64,000 nt of DNA from Myxocyprinus asiaticus (taxonomy: Eukaryota > Chordata > Actinopteri > Cypriniformes > Catostomidae), in contig NC_059346.1 in NCBI RefSeq assembly GCF_019703515.2, forward strand, positions 52,251,001 to 52,315,000, in the 5' to 3' direction. Shown here one piece after another: positions 35,101 through 45,678 of the stretch. The notes beneath the pieces were generated by a model. The model made no database searches, was not told the DNA's origin, and saw only the letters and a list, made by a program, of their open reading frames with translations. The number at the start of each line of letters is the position of its first letter. Position 1 is the stretch's first letter. The position numbers and the translations under genes were made by a program.

Positions 35101-38100
35101 AGTTTTAAATCGATAAAACCTTCCTCAAAACCAATAACCGATAGTGTCATAAATATCAAAAGTGGCATGAAAAACGCAATTGCTGAAGCAACCACATTAT
35201 TCTGTAATGCTTCTATGACACTTCTGGCTCATGTGTCGTCTCACATGCTCTTCAGGACTCGTACCCTGGTCCTTTCCATCGCAAGAGCAACACTCTATCA
35301 GTTAAGCTACTGCGCAACTTGATCACACTGGAATAAGCCTGTAATTGTAGTTGATTATGTAATGCAATGCAAATGTTCAAATGTTTCACCTTATTTTTCA
35401 AGTGTTTTGATATCATAAGATAGCATTGTGTGAGGAACAGAATTAAGTGTTTAAGAACTCATACTCTGCCTTTTTTTTGTTTGTTTGTTTTTTTTTTTTT
35501 TTTTGTTATTTGTGTGAAAGTAAATAAAAGGTTTTTTTTGGGGGGGAATTTGGAATGCCCAATTCCCAATGTGCTCTAAGTCCTCATGGTGGTGTAGTGA
35601 CTCGCCTCAATCCGGGTGGCAGAGGATGAATCTCAGCTGCCTCTGCGTCTGAGACCATCAATCCATGCATCTTACCACATGGCTTGTTGAGCACGTTACC
35701 GAGGAGACATAGCGCGTGTGGAGGCTTCACGCCATCCACCACGGCATCCACGCACAACTCTCCATGTGCCCCACCGAGAGCGAACCACATTATAGTGATC
35801 ATGAGGAGGTTACCCCATGTGACTCTACCCTCCCTAGCAACCGGGCCAATTTGGTTGCTTAGGAGACCTGGCTGGAGTCACTCAGCACACCCTGGGATTT
35901 GAACTAGCAAACTCCAGGGGTGGTAGCCAACGTCTTTACCACTGAGCTACCCAGGCCCCAATAAAAGTTGTTGTTGTAACACCTCTAGTGTTTATTTTAC
36001 CAGGAAATACACAATGCGTACAATGAGCCATGTAAAAATAATTTTGCAAAAGTGTAGGTATTGCAACGTTATTCTGTGAGACCAGGTTGTATAGAGACTT
36101 GGGGGTGGGCTCTTTTGACTTGGACCAGTAAGTAACCACCTAGCAACCACCCAGAACACCTTAGTCACCGTACAGTTACAACCATCCCGAACACTCTAGC
36201 ATCATGGTGGCGCATTTTGCTCTTCAGAAAATGGTATAATCTATTTAATGTTGATATTCTGCATATCATGGCTTTTCACCTGTTTATGCCTTTTTTGTCT
36301 TTACGACAGTTATCATGGTTGCACACTTTCTTCAAAGTGTATCCCCACAGCTGGTACTGGGGGGAGAGCTGGTGTACCACCGAGGTCGAGCTGAAGAAGG
36401 GGGCATACTTACCCTGGCAGGACAGTACTCAGGTGAGAATAAACATCTGCTTTAGCTCAGTGTTCATCCATCAGTCTTAAACAGCTGTTATATGAGTGTA
36501 ACTTAACATCAAACATTCTATGTTTATGTAAAATATCAAATCTTTTCTATATTAGGGCCAAATTGGGTGGCGACACTAAATGCTGGTAAAGGAGGAGCTC
36601 ATGCCAGCTATTACCACAAGGCCAACAAACAGGTATGGTGGTGTTGAAGGAAATGTTACTGTTAGAAAATGTTCAATGACTAAACATATTAAAACTTTAG
36701 ATTCAGTTCGTAATCCTGAAGTTTTGATTTCTGCAGATTCAGGTAGGAGTGGAGTTTGAGGCCAGCACTAGGACACAGGAGACTACGTTCTCTTTTGGTT
36801 ACCAAATGGAACTTCCAGAAGCTAAAATGGTCTTCAGAGGTAAGAAGAGCAGATATACTGTAGTTTAACCATTTTAACCCTTTTAACCCTTTAACTCCTA
36901 GTTCCCTTACAAAAAATCGAGAGTTCTGACAAACTTGCCGCAAACTTGCTGCAAATTTCCCACTCATTATTTTCACATGCAAATGAGCAAATGCTTGCCA
37001 GAAGTTTGCAGCTCTTCACCGGTAGCATTGAACCTGAAGCAAACCTTTGGCGAAAATGAAGAATTTGCTGCAAAGCCAGGGCCACATTAACCCAATGGGC
37101 AACATGGGCTGCAGCCTAGGGCCCCCCAACTAGATCGAGATCAAATAAGAATTTTAACATGGATTTTGTAATTTCGGTACCACTGGCACCACCAAACTCT
37201 GTAAAAAAAAAAAAAAAATAATATATATATACAGGTGCATCTCAATAAATTAGAATGTCGTGGAAAAGTTCATTTATTTCAGTAATTCAACTCAAATTGT
37301 GAAACTCGTGTATTAAATAAATTCAATGCACACAGACTGAAGTAGTTTAAGTCTTTGGTTCTTTTAATTGTGATGATTTTGGCTCACATTTAACAAAAAC
37401 CCACCAATTCACTATCTCAAAAAATTAGAATATGGTGACATGCCAATCAGCTAATCAACTCAAAACACCTGCAAAGGTTTCCTGAGCCTTCAAAATGGTC
37501 TCTCAGTTTGGTTCACTAGGCTACACAATCATGGGGAAGACTGCTGATCTGACAGTTGTCCAGAAGACAATCATTGACACCCTTCACAAGGAGGGTAAGC
37601 CACAAACATTCATTGCCAAAGAAGCTGGCTGTTCACAGAGTGCTGTATCCAAGCATGTTAACAGAAAGTTGAGGAAAAAGTGTGGAAGAAAAAGATGCAC
37701 AACCAACCAAGAGAACCGCAGCCTTATGATTGTCAAGCAAAATCGATTCAAGAATTTGGGTGATCTTCACAAGGAATGGACTGAGGCTGGGGTCAAGGCA
37801 TCAAGAGCCACCACACACAGACATGTCAAGGAATTTGGCTACAGTTGTCGTATTCATCTTGTTAAGCCACTCCTGAACCACAGACAATGTCAGAGGTGTC
37901 TTACCTGGGCTAAGGAGAAGAACTGGACTGTTGCCCAGTGTTCCAAAATCCTCTTTTCAGATGAGAGCAAGTTTTGTATTTCATTTGGAAACCAAGGTCC
38001 TAGAGTCTGGAGGAAGGGTGGAGAAGCTCATAGCCCAAGTTGCTTGAAGTCCAGTGTTAAGTTTCCACAGTCTGTGATGATTTGGGGTGCAATGTCATCT

Positions 38101-38801
38101 GCTGGTGTTGGTCCATTGTATTTTTTGAAAACCAAAGTCACTGCACCCGTTTACCAAGAAATTTTGGAGCACTTCATGCTTCCTTCTGCTGACCAGCTTT
38201 TTAAAGATGCTGATTTCATTTTCCAGCAGGATTTGGCACCTGCCCACACTGCCAAAAGCACCAAAAGTTGGTTAAATGACCATGGTGTTGGTGTGCTTGA
38301 CTGGCCAGCAAACTCACCAGACCTGAACCCCATAGAGAATCTATGGGGTATTGTCAAGAGGAAAATGAGAAACAAGAGACCAAAAAATGCAGATGAGCTG
38401 AAGGCCACTGTCAAAGAAACCTGGGCTTCCATACCACCTCAGCAGTGCCACAAACTGATCACCTCCATGCCACGCTGAATTGAGGCAGTAATTAAAGCAA
38501 AAGGAGCCCCTACCAAGTATTGAGTACATATACAGTAAATGAACATACTTTCTAGAAGGCCAACAATTCACTAAAAATGTTTTTTTTTATTGGTCTTATG
38601 ATGTATTCTAATTTTTTGAGATAGTGAATTGGTGGGTTTTTGTTAAATGTGAGCCAAAATCATCACAATTAAAAGAACCAAAGACTTAAACTACTTCAGT
38701 CTGTGTGCATTGAATTTATTTAATACACGAGTTTCACAATTTGAGTTGAATTACTGAAATAAATTAACTTTTCCACGACATTCTAATTTATTGAGATGCA
38801 C

Positions 38802-38870
<69 letters not shown>

Positions 38871-40724
38871 CTAAACGGTTTTTCAGAACACTCTTGCCAC
38901 TCTTAGTCTGCTGTTGCTAACTTATTACAGGTAGTCCCGCCCCAAAGTCATGCAGTTGGTTGAGCCAGAAGTTGACAAGTTTTGAAAGCGCTACAGAGCC
39001 GTGGGCCTGGGTAGCTCAGCAAGTATTGATGCAGACTACCACACCTGGAGTCGTGAGTTCGAATCCAGGGTGTGCTGAGTGACTTCAGCCAGGTCTCCTA
39101 AGCAACCAAATTGGCCCGGTTTCTAGGGAGGGTAGAGTCACATGGGGTAACCTCCTCGTGGTCGTGATTAATGGTTCTCGCTCTCAATGGGGTGCGTGGT
39201 AAGTTGTACGTGGATCGCGGATAATAGCATGAGCCTCCACATGCTGTGAGTCTCCGCGGTGTCATGTACAGCGAGTCACGTGATAAGATGCACGGATTGA
39301 CTGTCTCAGAAGCGGAGGCAACTGAGACTTGTCCTCCACCACCCGGATTGAGGTGAGCAACCGCACCACCATGAGGACCTACTAAGTAGTAGGAATTGGG
39401 CACTCCAAATTGGGAGAAAAGGAGATAAAAAAAAAAAGAAAAAAAAGAAAGCACTACAGAGCCAGTGTTTACATTCTTTGGGGGAAATCAACCTAAAAAA
39501 ATGCATTGTTACATTATAATTGTCTCTATGATAAGCAATATTTTAACATAAGAAAAATCACACATTTTTAACAGGGGGATGTTGGTTCGCATTATAAAAA
39601 TATGAATTTACATGCATTTCTGATCGAAGTGGCTCCATACTCGGAGCGCTTATAAATGAATTCACCCTTACTCTTGAAAACCACTGGAGAGAGTTTGTTT
39701 TCGATGATCAGTCTAATCAAAATTAGCTGAGGACGTCACGTCAGTGAATTAAAACAGACTGAACTCTAGTTTGCGACTCTCTGGGTCATGAGCGAATGTA
39801 CACTACCGGTCAAAAGTTTTGAAACACTTACTCATTCTTTATTATAATTTTTTTTTTTCACATTTTAGAATAATAGTAAAGTCATCAAAACTATGGAATA
39901 ACATAAATGGAACTATGGGAATTATGTTGTGAATAAACAAAATCCAAAATAAATCAAAACTGTGTTATATTTTAGCATCTTCAAAGTAGTCACCCTTTGT
40001 CTAGAATTTGCAGACATGTACTCTTGACATTTTCTCAACCAACTTCTTGAGGTATCACCCTGGGATGCTTTTTAAACAGTATTGAAGGAGTTCCCATCTA
40101 TGTTGGGCACTTATTGGCTGCTTATCTTTATTATTTGGTCCAAGTCATCAATTTCAAAAACTTTTTTTATTTTTAATTAAATTTTAGATTTATAATGAAA
40201 TAAATTAATATGGTGGCACAATTATATTTTACTAAAATATAATTACTAATTTCAAACATTTAATCATATGCCTTCAGATCAAAAGATTTTGAAGATCATG
40301 AGAAACATTTCGGTCAAGTGTTTCAAAACTTTTGACCGGTAGTGTATGTGGTCTTAATTAACCAAATGTTATAATCAAGGATAGCTGAATTCATTTTTTC
40401 AGCAGTTACAATGCTGTATTTTCTAAATTCTTTGAAATGCCTTATGCATTATATAGAATTTCCATTCCAGTTATAGAACCCCACCAGTCATTTCTACTAT
40501 ACTGTAAGAATGATTTAACTTATGATTAACATTTAATTAAGAATACTGTCATCATTCTGTCAACATCTTTTTTATGTTTTTCAGGAATGTTGGATAGCCG
40601 CTGTATAATTGGAGGAGTTCTGGAGAAGAGACTGTACCCTCTTCCTGCCACATTGATTATGGGTGCCTTTGTCAATCACAGAGCAGACAAGTTGCAGGTC
40701 GGCCTTGGGGTCAATGTAGGATAG
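32168..40724 (+). CDS. tomm40l: TOMM40L (TOM40B), mitochondrial outer-membrane beta-barrel, complete, 9 exons
   Basis: TOMM40L is a TOM40/VDAC-family (Porin_3) beta-barrel of the mitochondrial outer membrane, a paralogue of the TOM-complex import channel. Exons: 32168-32312, 33539-33606, 33774-33866, 34209-34310, 34391-34496, 36310-36432, 36556-36632, 36737-36839, 40585-40724. All borders are GT..AG and the phases join to 318 codons plus TAG; the human protein is about 308 residues. Diagnostic blocks are [15 protein letters not shown] (exon 1), [101 protein letters not shown] and [20 protein letters not shown]. The PNPGSF N-terminus favours TOMM40L over TOMM40. Intron 8 (36840-40584) is enlarged by a Tc1 element, a SINE and a MITE. 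No coding lesions seen. Confidence 0.95.
32387..33262. repeat. Fold-back MITE in tomm40l intron 1, interrupted
   Basis: Left arm 'agagatagttcacccaaaaatg', right arm '...tttttgggtgaactacccc'. It is the same family as 7390-8140. A separate insertion at 32601-32895 splits it. Confidence 0.75.
32601..32895. mobile_element. Small hAT-like insertion nested in a MITE
   Basis: It starts CAGTGGTTTAGTAGTGT and ends GGGCACA-type sequence 'gccctagactacactactg', giving inverted ends. The flanking 8-mers CATATGAG and CATTCGAG agree at 6 of 8 positions. Confidence 0.55.
35030..36092. mobile_element. Repeat element with inverted ends, hosting a SINE
   Basis: The left end 'agcctgatctcatgaaaataacg' and the right end 'cgttattctgtgagaccaggtt' are inverted copies. 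The interior contains tRNA-like text near 35255-35330 and an AT-rich core, split by SINE copy 2. It is in tomm40l intron 5. A fragment of the same family seems to be at about 21560-21965. Confidence 0.5.
35547..35959 (-). repeat. tRNA-derived SINE, copy 2
   Basis: Complementary to copy 1: it reads 'tttggaatgcccaattccc' at the left and finishes in 'tgagctacccaggcccc', the complement of the tRNA-like head with its A box. The full internal body is present. Confidence 0.85.
36840..37231. other. Intron 8 of tomm40l, 5' part
   Basis: AT-rich, with an imperfect inverted pair ('aaacttgccgcaaacttgctgc' against 'gccagaagtttgcagc' and 'gcaaacctttggcg') suggesting an eroded MITE at about 36890-37085. 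It ends in a poly-A/(TA)n stretch, the insertion site of the Tc1 element. Confidence 0.4.
37232..38804 (+). mobile_element. Tc1-like transposon (DD34E), nearly intact, 200-bp TIRs
   Basis: Both ends read CAGGTGCATCTCAATAAATT (right end as complement), flanked by TA, and the inverted repeats run for about 200 bases (37232-37431 and 38605-38804) with few differences. The transposase most likely starts at 37531 ([16 protein letters not shown]). It has HTH motifs, catalytic Asp in ILFSDESKF, Asp in [12 protein letters not shown] and Glu in [11 protein letters not shown], with 34 residues between the last two. The frame is open for 315 codons to a TGA at 38476-38478. The 14 following codons ([14 protein letters not shown]) and a second TGA at 38521 continue in frame, so the only visible lesion is one CGA-to-TGA change near the C-terminus. 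Confidence 0.95.
38805..38867. repeat. (TA)n microsatellite next to the Tc1 element
   Basis: About 31 TA units directly follow the right end of the Tc1 element. A short (TA)n run also precedes its left end (37218-37231), so the element landed inside a TA repeat. Confidence 0.95.
39002..39436 (+). repeat. tRNA-derived SINE, copy 3
   Basis: It begins GGGCCTGGGTAGCTCAGCAAG, contains the B-box-like GAGTTCGAATCC and the family body, and ends in 'ccaaattgggagaaaagg' plus an A-rich tail. It is in tomm40l intron 8. Confidence 0.88.
39801..40344. mobile_element. Tc1-derived MITE with 30-bp TIRs
   Basis: TA duplicates flank CACTACCGGTCAAAAGTTTT at the left and its complement at the right (40315-40344). 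The 544-bp interior keeps scraps of a transposase 3' end but no open frame. It is in tomm40l intron 8. Confidence 0.88.
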
Positions 40725-41302
40725 ATATGAACCCAAAATCAAGAGAGGCGCCACTCAAGACTTTGGGAACAACAGACTACGGACAAAACAGGCAACATAA
40801 CCAAAGCCCTGTTTGCCATACTGGACAGTCATGCCATTCATGGTGAACAGGAGTGAGGACTTGAGGTTCCAGCTTAAAAAGACTACACAAGGCCTCTATT
40901 ATTTCATTGATGTTTGTTCCGTCCAGTCTAATGGGGTTTACAGTTCTAGCCATAAATGCTGGTCTGACCCCTAAATAATCTGAACTACAGTATAAGTGTG
41001 ATAATGTGAATTGTAGGGAATTATGGGAAAGCGATGGTGTTGCAGAAATCAAGATGCCTTCCTAAGGACATAAAGACAGACATTCTGTTAATCAGTTTAG
41101 GTATTCATAAAGTTCTATTCTTCATGTTGGTCTTAAGCTTCCATTTTGGAGGAGACATTACAGGACTTCTGGATTTTTGACTTTTAAAAAATCACATTGG
41201 AATCAGAGCTGTAGTGTATTGGCTAACTCACGTGCTCACAATGCATAAAAGCCAATTGCTGAAGGATGCAGGTTTGAATCTGGCCTGCTTAATTCCCCGA
41301 AC

Positions 41303-41336
<34 letters not shown>

Positions 41337-42226
41337 TTGTAAAGGTGTCCATTGATGGGTAAATAGCTGCAAGAAAGAAAACAAATCACAATAGAGGATA
41401 CAAAAAGTACAATGACATTACAGCTTTTGGTTACTTTTTGAATGGCGAACATTTGAACAATGTAAATCAAATGGAGATTTTCAAACTTTAATCTAAAATT
41501 TCTTAACAGTGTAAAGTTTTTAAAAACCAAAAACAGGAAACACTCAAGGCTAACATGAAATACAATTTGTTTTTTTAATGATTAGGTTAAGTGGTTCAAG
41601 CTGAATTATTTGCAGTAAAATGTGGGGGAGAAGTATAAAAATAGATTGTTTGAAGAATATCAGTACAGGCAGTACAGAAATAAAAAAAGAGAGAAAAACA
41701 CATCTCCATTACCATGATCAGTGGAAAGATGGGTAAATGTTCACCCAATGTTCAAGCCAAATCTACACCCTTGAATGGATGTATCCTGTCCACAATAACA
41801 TTTTAGTAAAGAGGTCTATTCTAATTTGCCTTAAGTGGATTTACTCCATCACTTTTAGCATTATAAGGTGGAAAAATGTACATACATGTACAGTATCTAC
41901 AACAGACATAATAACTAGTCATAAGCCATTACTTGGCTATTGGCAAATATACAATGAATATTTTACTAGTTTTAATATTCTATGAATCTACCTTAATTTT
42001 CAATGTGGCAGCTGAACCTTTTTTATAAACAGAATTATGAATCTTTAATTTAAAAGAGAATTAACCTCAATAAATCATTTATATTTTTTACAGATTATGT
42101 TATCTAAATGTAAGACTCCAAATGAATTGATCATCAATCCCATTATATTTGTTTAATTGTGCTGCTAAGATGGTTTGCACTTGGGTCACTTGGAAGACAT
42201 TGAAATAAGCTTGTTCAACCAATAGT
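40725..42226. other. Spacer downstream of tomm40l
   Basis: Presumed tomm40l 3' UTR followed by AT-rich sequence. A (TC)n run is at 41307-41333. Two longer minus-strand frames (40777-41052, 41228-41530) show no domain and the second includes the simple repeat, so they are not called. No clear polyadenylation signal close to the stop. Confidence 0.4.
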
Positions 42227-43112
42227 TTAAAAATATTTTAAATAAAACTCTTCATTCATATCATAAAGCTTCTTTTTAAATGTCTTCAGGATGTCATAAC
42301 AAACCAATCTGTTTATAATTTTGAGAAGGGAATGTTTATCGGTTACAATGTTTGCAGCATTAATCATTCTGGGTGGCGACTTATGAAGTAGACGTGAGAT
42401 TCCACCTTGCATACTGGAACAACCTGTTTGGGTGTCAAGGTAACAGGGGAGGAACTTAAACCCAAAATGCATCAGTAGATCTGTAAAGAGGTCTGGACAT
42501 GTTTGATATCTTGACAGTGTAAGCCTTAAAATATTCTTCTCTCATCCTGCGTATAATGTTTAGACAAAGAAATATATATTTTTTATTCCTCTTTTAGAAA
42601 TTACATTGAGATATATCTTGAATTTGACATCCCCTAAAGACATTTCTTTAAGGAAAAGAGTGACGCTTTTTAAAAAGAGATGTGGTGTAATGTGGTGAGT
42701 ATGACTGTAATTGTTCTGCAATTGTTACCTTAGGATTTTACTAAACAGTTATTATATTTATTATTATTGCATTTTATATTGGTAGAATTCTGTCTAATAT
42801 TGTAATTGTAAAGTTGTTCCCTTTTAATCAAAAACTGATAGCACCAGAATAATAATTTTGCATATCAAAATGCTAAAATGCATATTTCTTTTTATATCAT
42901 CTTTTCTTCCAGCTGCAAATTATCAGTGATCTCTGGTGAAGAAAAGGATTGTACTCCACTTTTGAAGGCTAGATTGAAGATAAACTTCAAAGCGTCTACC
43001 ATGGTCATCGTTTTAAGGGTTTGATATGGTTTGATGACAAAATGACCTGGTTTATATCCTGCATCTTCACATTGCTCCAAATATCTGTGATTCCATCTAA
43101 AGGTAGAGTATA
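42227..43112 (-). other. Two unassigned protein-like open segments
   Basis: On the minus strand, one segment (about 43112 down to 42892) follows an acceptor-like CTATACTCTACCTTTAG and reads RYLEQCEDAGYKPGHFVIKP, then TMTMVDALKFIFNLAFKSG, to TAA. A second (about 42545 down to 42227) reads CPDLFTDLLMHFGFKFLPCY, SSMQGGISRLLHKSPPRM and NRLVCYDILKTFKKKLYDM, to a stop. The composition looks protein-like rather than random and no simple repeat explains it, but I recognise no family. They could be 3' exons of an unknown gene, a decayed gene, or a transposon fragment. Both end in stops and no joining splice is obvious. No upstream exon was found. Confidence 0.3.
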
Positions 43113-43264
43113 GGTAATGTTTAATTTTGGCATTATATGCATCAGATTTTTTTTTATGTAAAAGCCCAATGAAATGATGGCCAGAATAGTAACATTTTAA
43201 CCTCATGACACAAAAACTACACCACTCCACTTTTGTATTGTATACATAGCACACCCTGTTATTG

Positions 43265-43768
43265 TCAAGATATGCTCACTTCCACGTAGTTGCGACTTGT
43301 ACAGTGTCAAGATATGCTGACTTCCATGTAGTTGCGACTTGTACATTGTCAAGATATGCTGACTTCCACGTAGTTGCGACTTGTACATTGTCAAGGTATG
43401 CTGACTTCCATGTAGTTGCGACTTGTACATTGTCAAGGTATGCTGACTTCCATGTAGTTGCGACTTGTACATTGTCAAGGTATGCTGACTTCCATGTAGT
43501 TGCGACTTGTACAGTGTCAAGATATGCTGACTTCCATGTAGTTGCGATTTGTACATTGTCAAGATATGCTGACTTCCATGTAGTTGCGATTTGTACATTG
43601 TCAAGATATGCTGACTTCCATGTAGTTGCGACTTGTACAGTGTCAAGATATGCTGACTTCCATGTAGTTGCGACTTGTACAGTGTCAAGATATGCTGACT
43701 TCCATGTAGTTGCGACTTGTACATTTTCAAGATATGCTGATTTATATATAGTTGTGACTTACAATGTG
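43265..43768. repeat. 42-bp minisatellite, 12 copies
   Basis: The unit is two joined parts, TCAAGATATGCTGACTTCCA and TGTAGTTGCGACTTGTACAG, plus TG. Eleven close copies and one degenerate twelfth are in register. They differ at a few recurring positions: catgtag or cacgtag, gactt or gattt, acagtg or acattg, aagata or aaggta. Because 42 is divisible by three, frames stay open on both strands across the array, giving 14-residue peptide repeats; these are a by-product, not a gene. It ends about 100 bases before the first receptor exon recognised. Confidence 0.97.
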
Positions 43769-43870
43769 CTGTGCTTTAAAGAAAATTTGCTTGCATAATT
43801 ACATTTTTTTACATTATGTTTTGCAGTGCAAATTACAATAATCTTCCTCCCCACCACTATTTATTTACAG

Positions 43871-44038
43871 CAATGCTCTCTCCCCCAAATAATTTGAGTG
43901 TGGGATTACTGGATTTTAAGGCTACAGTTGAATGGCTTCCTGGACAAGGGAACCCTCCAGGCACCAGATATACTTTGGAGTTTATACTTGTACAAAACAT
44001 GTATGTATATTCATACCAAGAGACTAACTGATTTCCTA

Positions 44039-44073
<35 letters not shown>

Positions 44074-45609
44074 ATATAATAATATGTTTATATATATTTA
44101 ATAATATGCTTTTTTTTATTTGTATTAAATTTGTCATTTTGCACTTACACTGACACACTATGGTGTGGATGCAGCATCATTCAAAATCAATAGTTTTCAG
44201 TTACCAATGCCATAGTAGAAATTCACTATTCACAGTGAGCTATAATTAACTTAATTCATGAGTAAAGTCTCAAATAACAGGACGGTTACTGAGATTAAGC
44301 GAGTAGTATTCGGCTGGTCTTGTGATCCTAACATGGCAGCCCCCATATAGGGACCCTCCCCACGTAGAATAAAACACCTTTTATAAGGTTACTGATATGA
44401 CTGGAGCCTTCATCTCATGTGAGCGCTCATGATCTTATACATATGTTTCAAAAGTACTATTCATTTAATTAGGAGTTAAACTTTTTTGATGAAGAAAAAA
44501 TTACTGTGTGCACCTTTACATTTTTAAATAATCTGATTATGCTCTCAGATTGATTAACACTATTTACCATGTTTAATTAATTCTGCATTATTCTGTAGAT
44601 TTTCCCCAAAAATCAGTGCAGAAAATGCAAAAACTTAGATTCACTCTGGGCCTGCTTATTGTCAAAACTTTGATTGGTTGCTCCTAAATGAAGAGTGTTT
44701 TTACATTAATGATGGAATTGTTTGGCTAGGGCTGGAAGAAAGTGGAATCAGTCTGCAAACTGCACTAACACAGCCATGTTGAAGTGCGAGTTGACCTTTG
44801 ACCGGCAACCTGACGACCTCTTTGGGAATTACTTTGTGAGGGTCAAGACCACATTTAAAGGAACAAGCTCCAACTGGACAACTATATCGAAGTCTTTCCA
44901 GCCATATGGAGACTGTTAGTTCAAAATATTATGAGAGCCCTTCAGAATTAGTAATGTCATTATAAGTAAATATACAGTACATTGAAAATTTCTCTTAAAT
45001 CTATGATCAAGATAAGTGATTCTGGAAATGTGTTTTTCCGCAGCTCGTCTGAGTTCCCCAGATGTAAATGTCTCAACTGACCAACAGTCCATTAACATTA
45101 CCTTCAATCACTGGCTGAAATTAAAACCAGATATCATACTCCACCTGAAATTCTACTTATTCCTGTTTGAGAACAATTCTATCGGGGAATCAAAGGTAAA
45201 AGACTATTCAATGGGGTGTTAATGATATAACTTGATAATTGATTTCCAAATGTGATTTTTTCAGTTTAGAGGGCATTGCGTAATTTAAATTGTGCAGAAG
45301 GTATATTAAACTTTGTCTTTCCACAATGGAGGTAAAATTAGATGGGCTGATTTTGATATTGTTGCTGACAAAGGATTACATTTCTTTGTTTTTGGAAGTT
45401 TGTAGCAATGACATCAACCTCAAATTCCTTCTACACTTTTCCTGATGTGCCTTCTGGCAAGAGCTACTGTGTTAATGTTTCTGCCAGTCATCACCAGGCC
45501 TCACGTAACGAGAACTTCAACACCACCAAATGTATCTTCTTGTCAGGTAGTGGATTTATTTTTACTGAGATCTTTTGACTGGGATATACAGGTATATGTT
45601 ACCATAGTA

Positions 45610-45678
<69 letters not shown>

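Noticed and set aside
37495..38478. 327-codon frame as a host gene
   Set aside because: It is a Tc1 transposase between inverted repeats and TA duplicates; the first 12 codons before MGKTADL are probably not used.
43265..43768. Array resembling a CRISPR locus
   Set aside because: There are no unique spacers between repeats; units abut each other, and the setting is a vertebrate genome.
43203..43798. Long open frames of about 175 codons on both strands with 14-residue peptide repeats
   Set aside because: They are a consequence of a 42-bp tandem repeat lacking stop codons; no signal peptide, splice context or family supports a protein.
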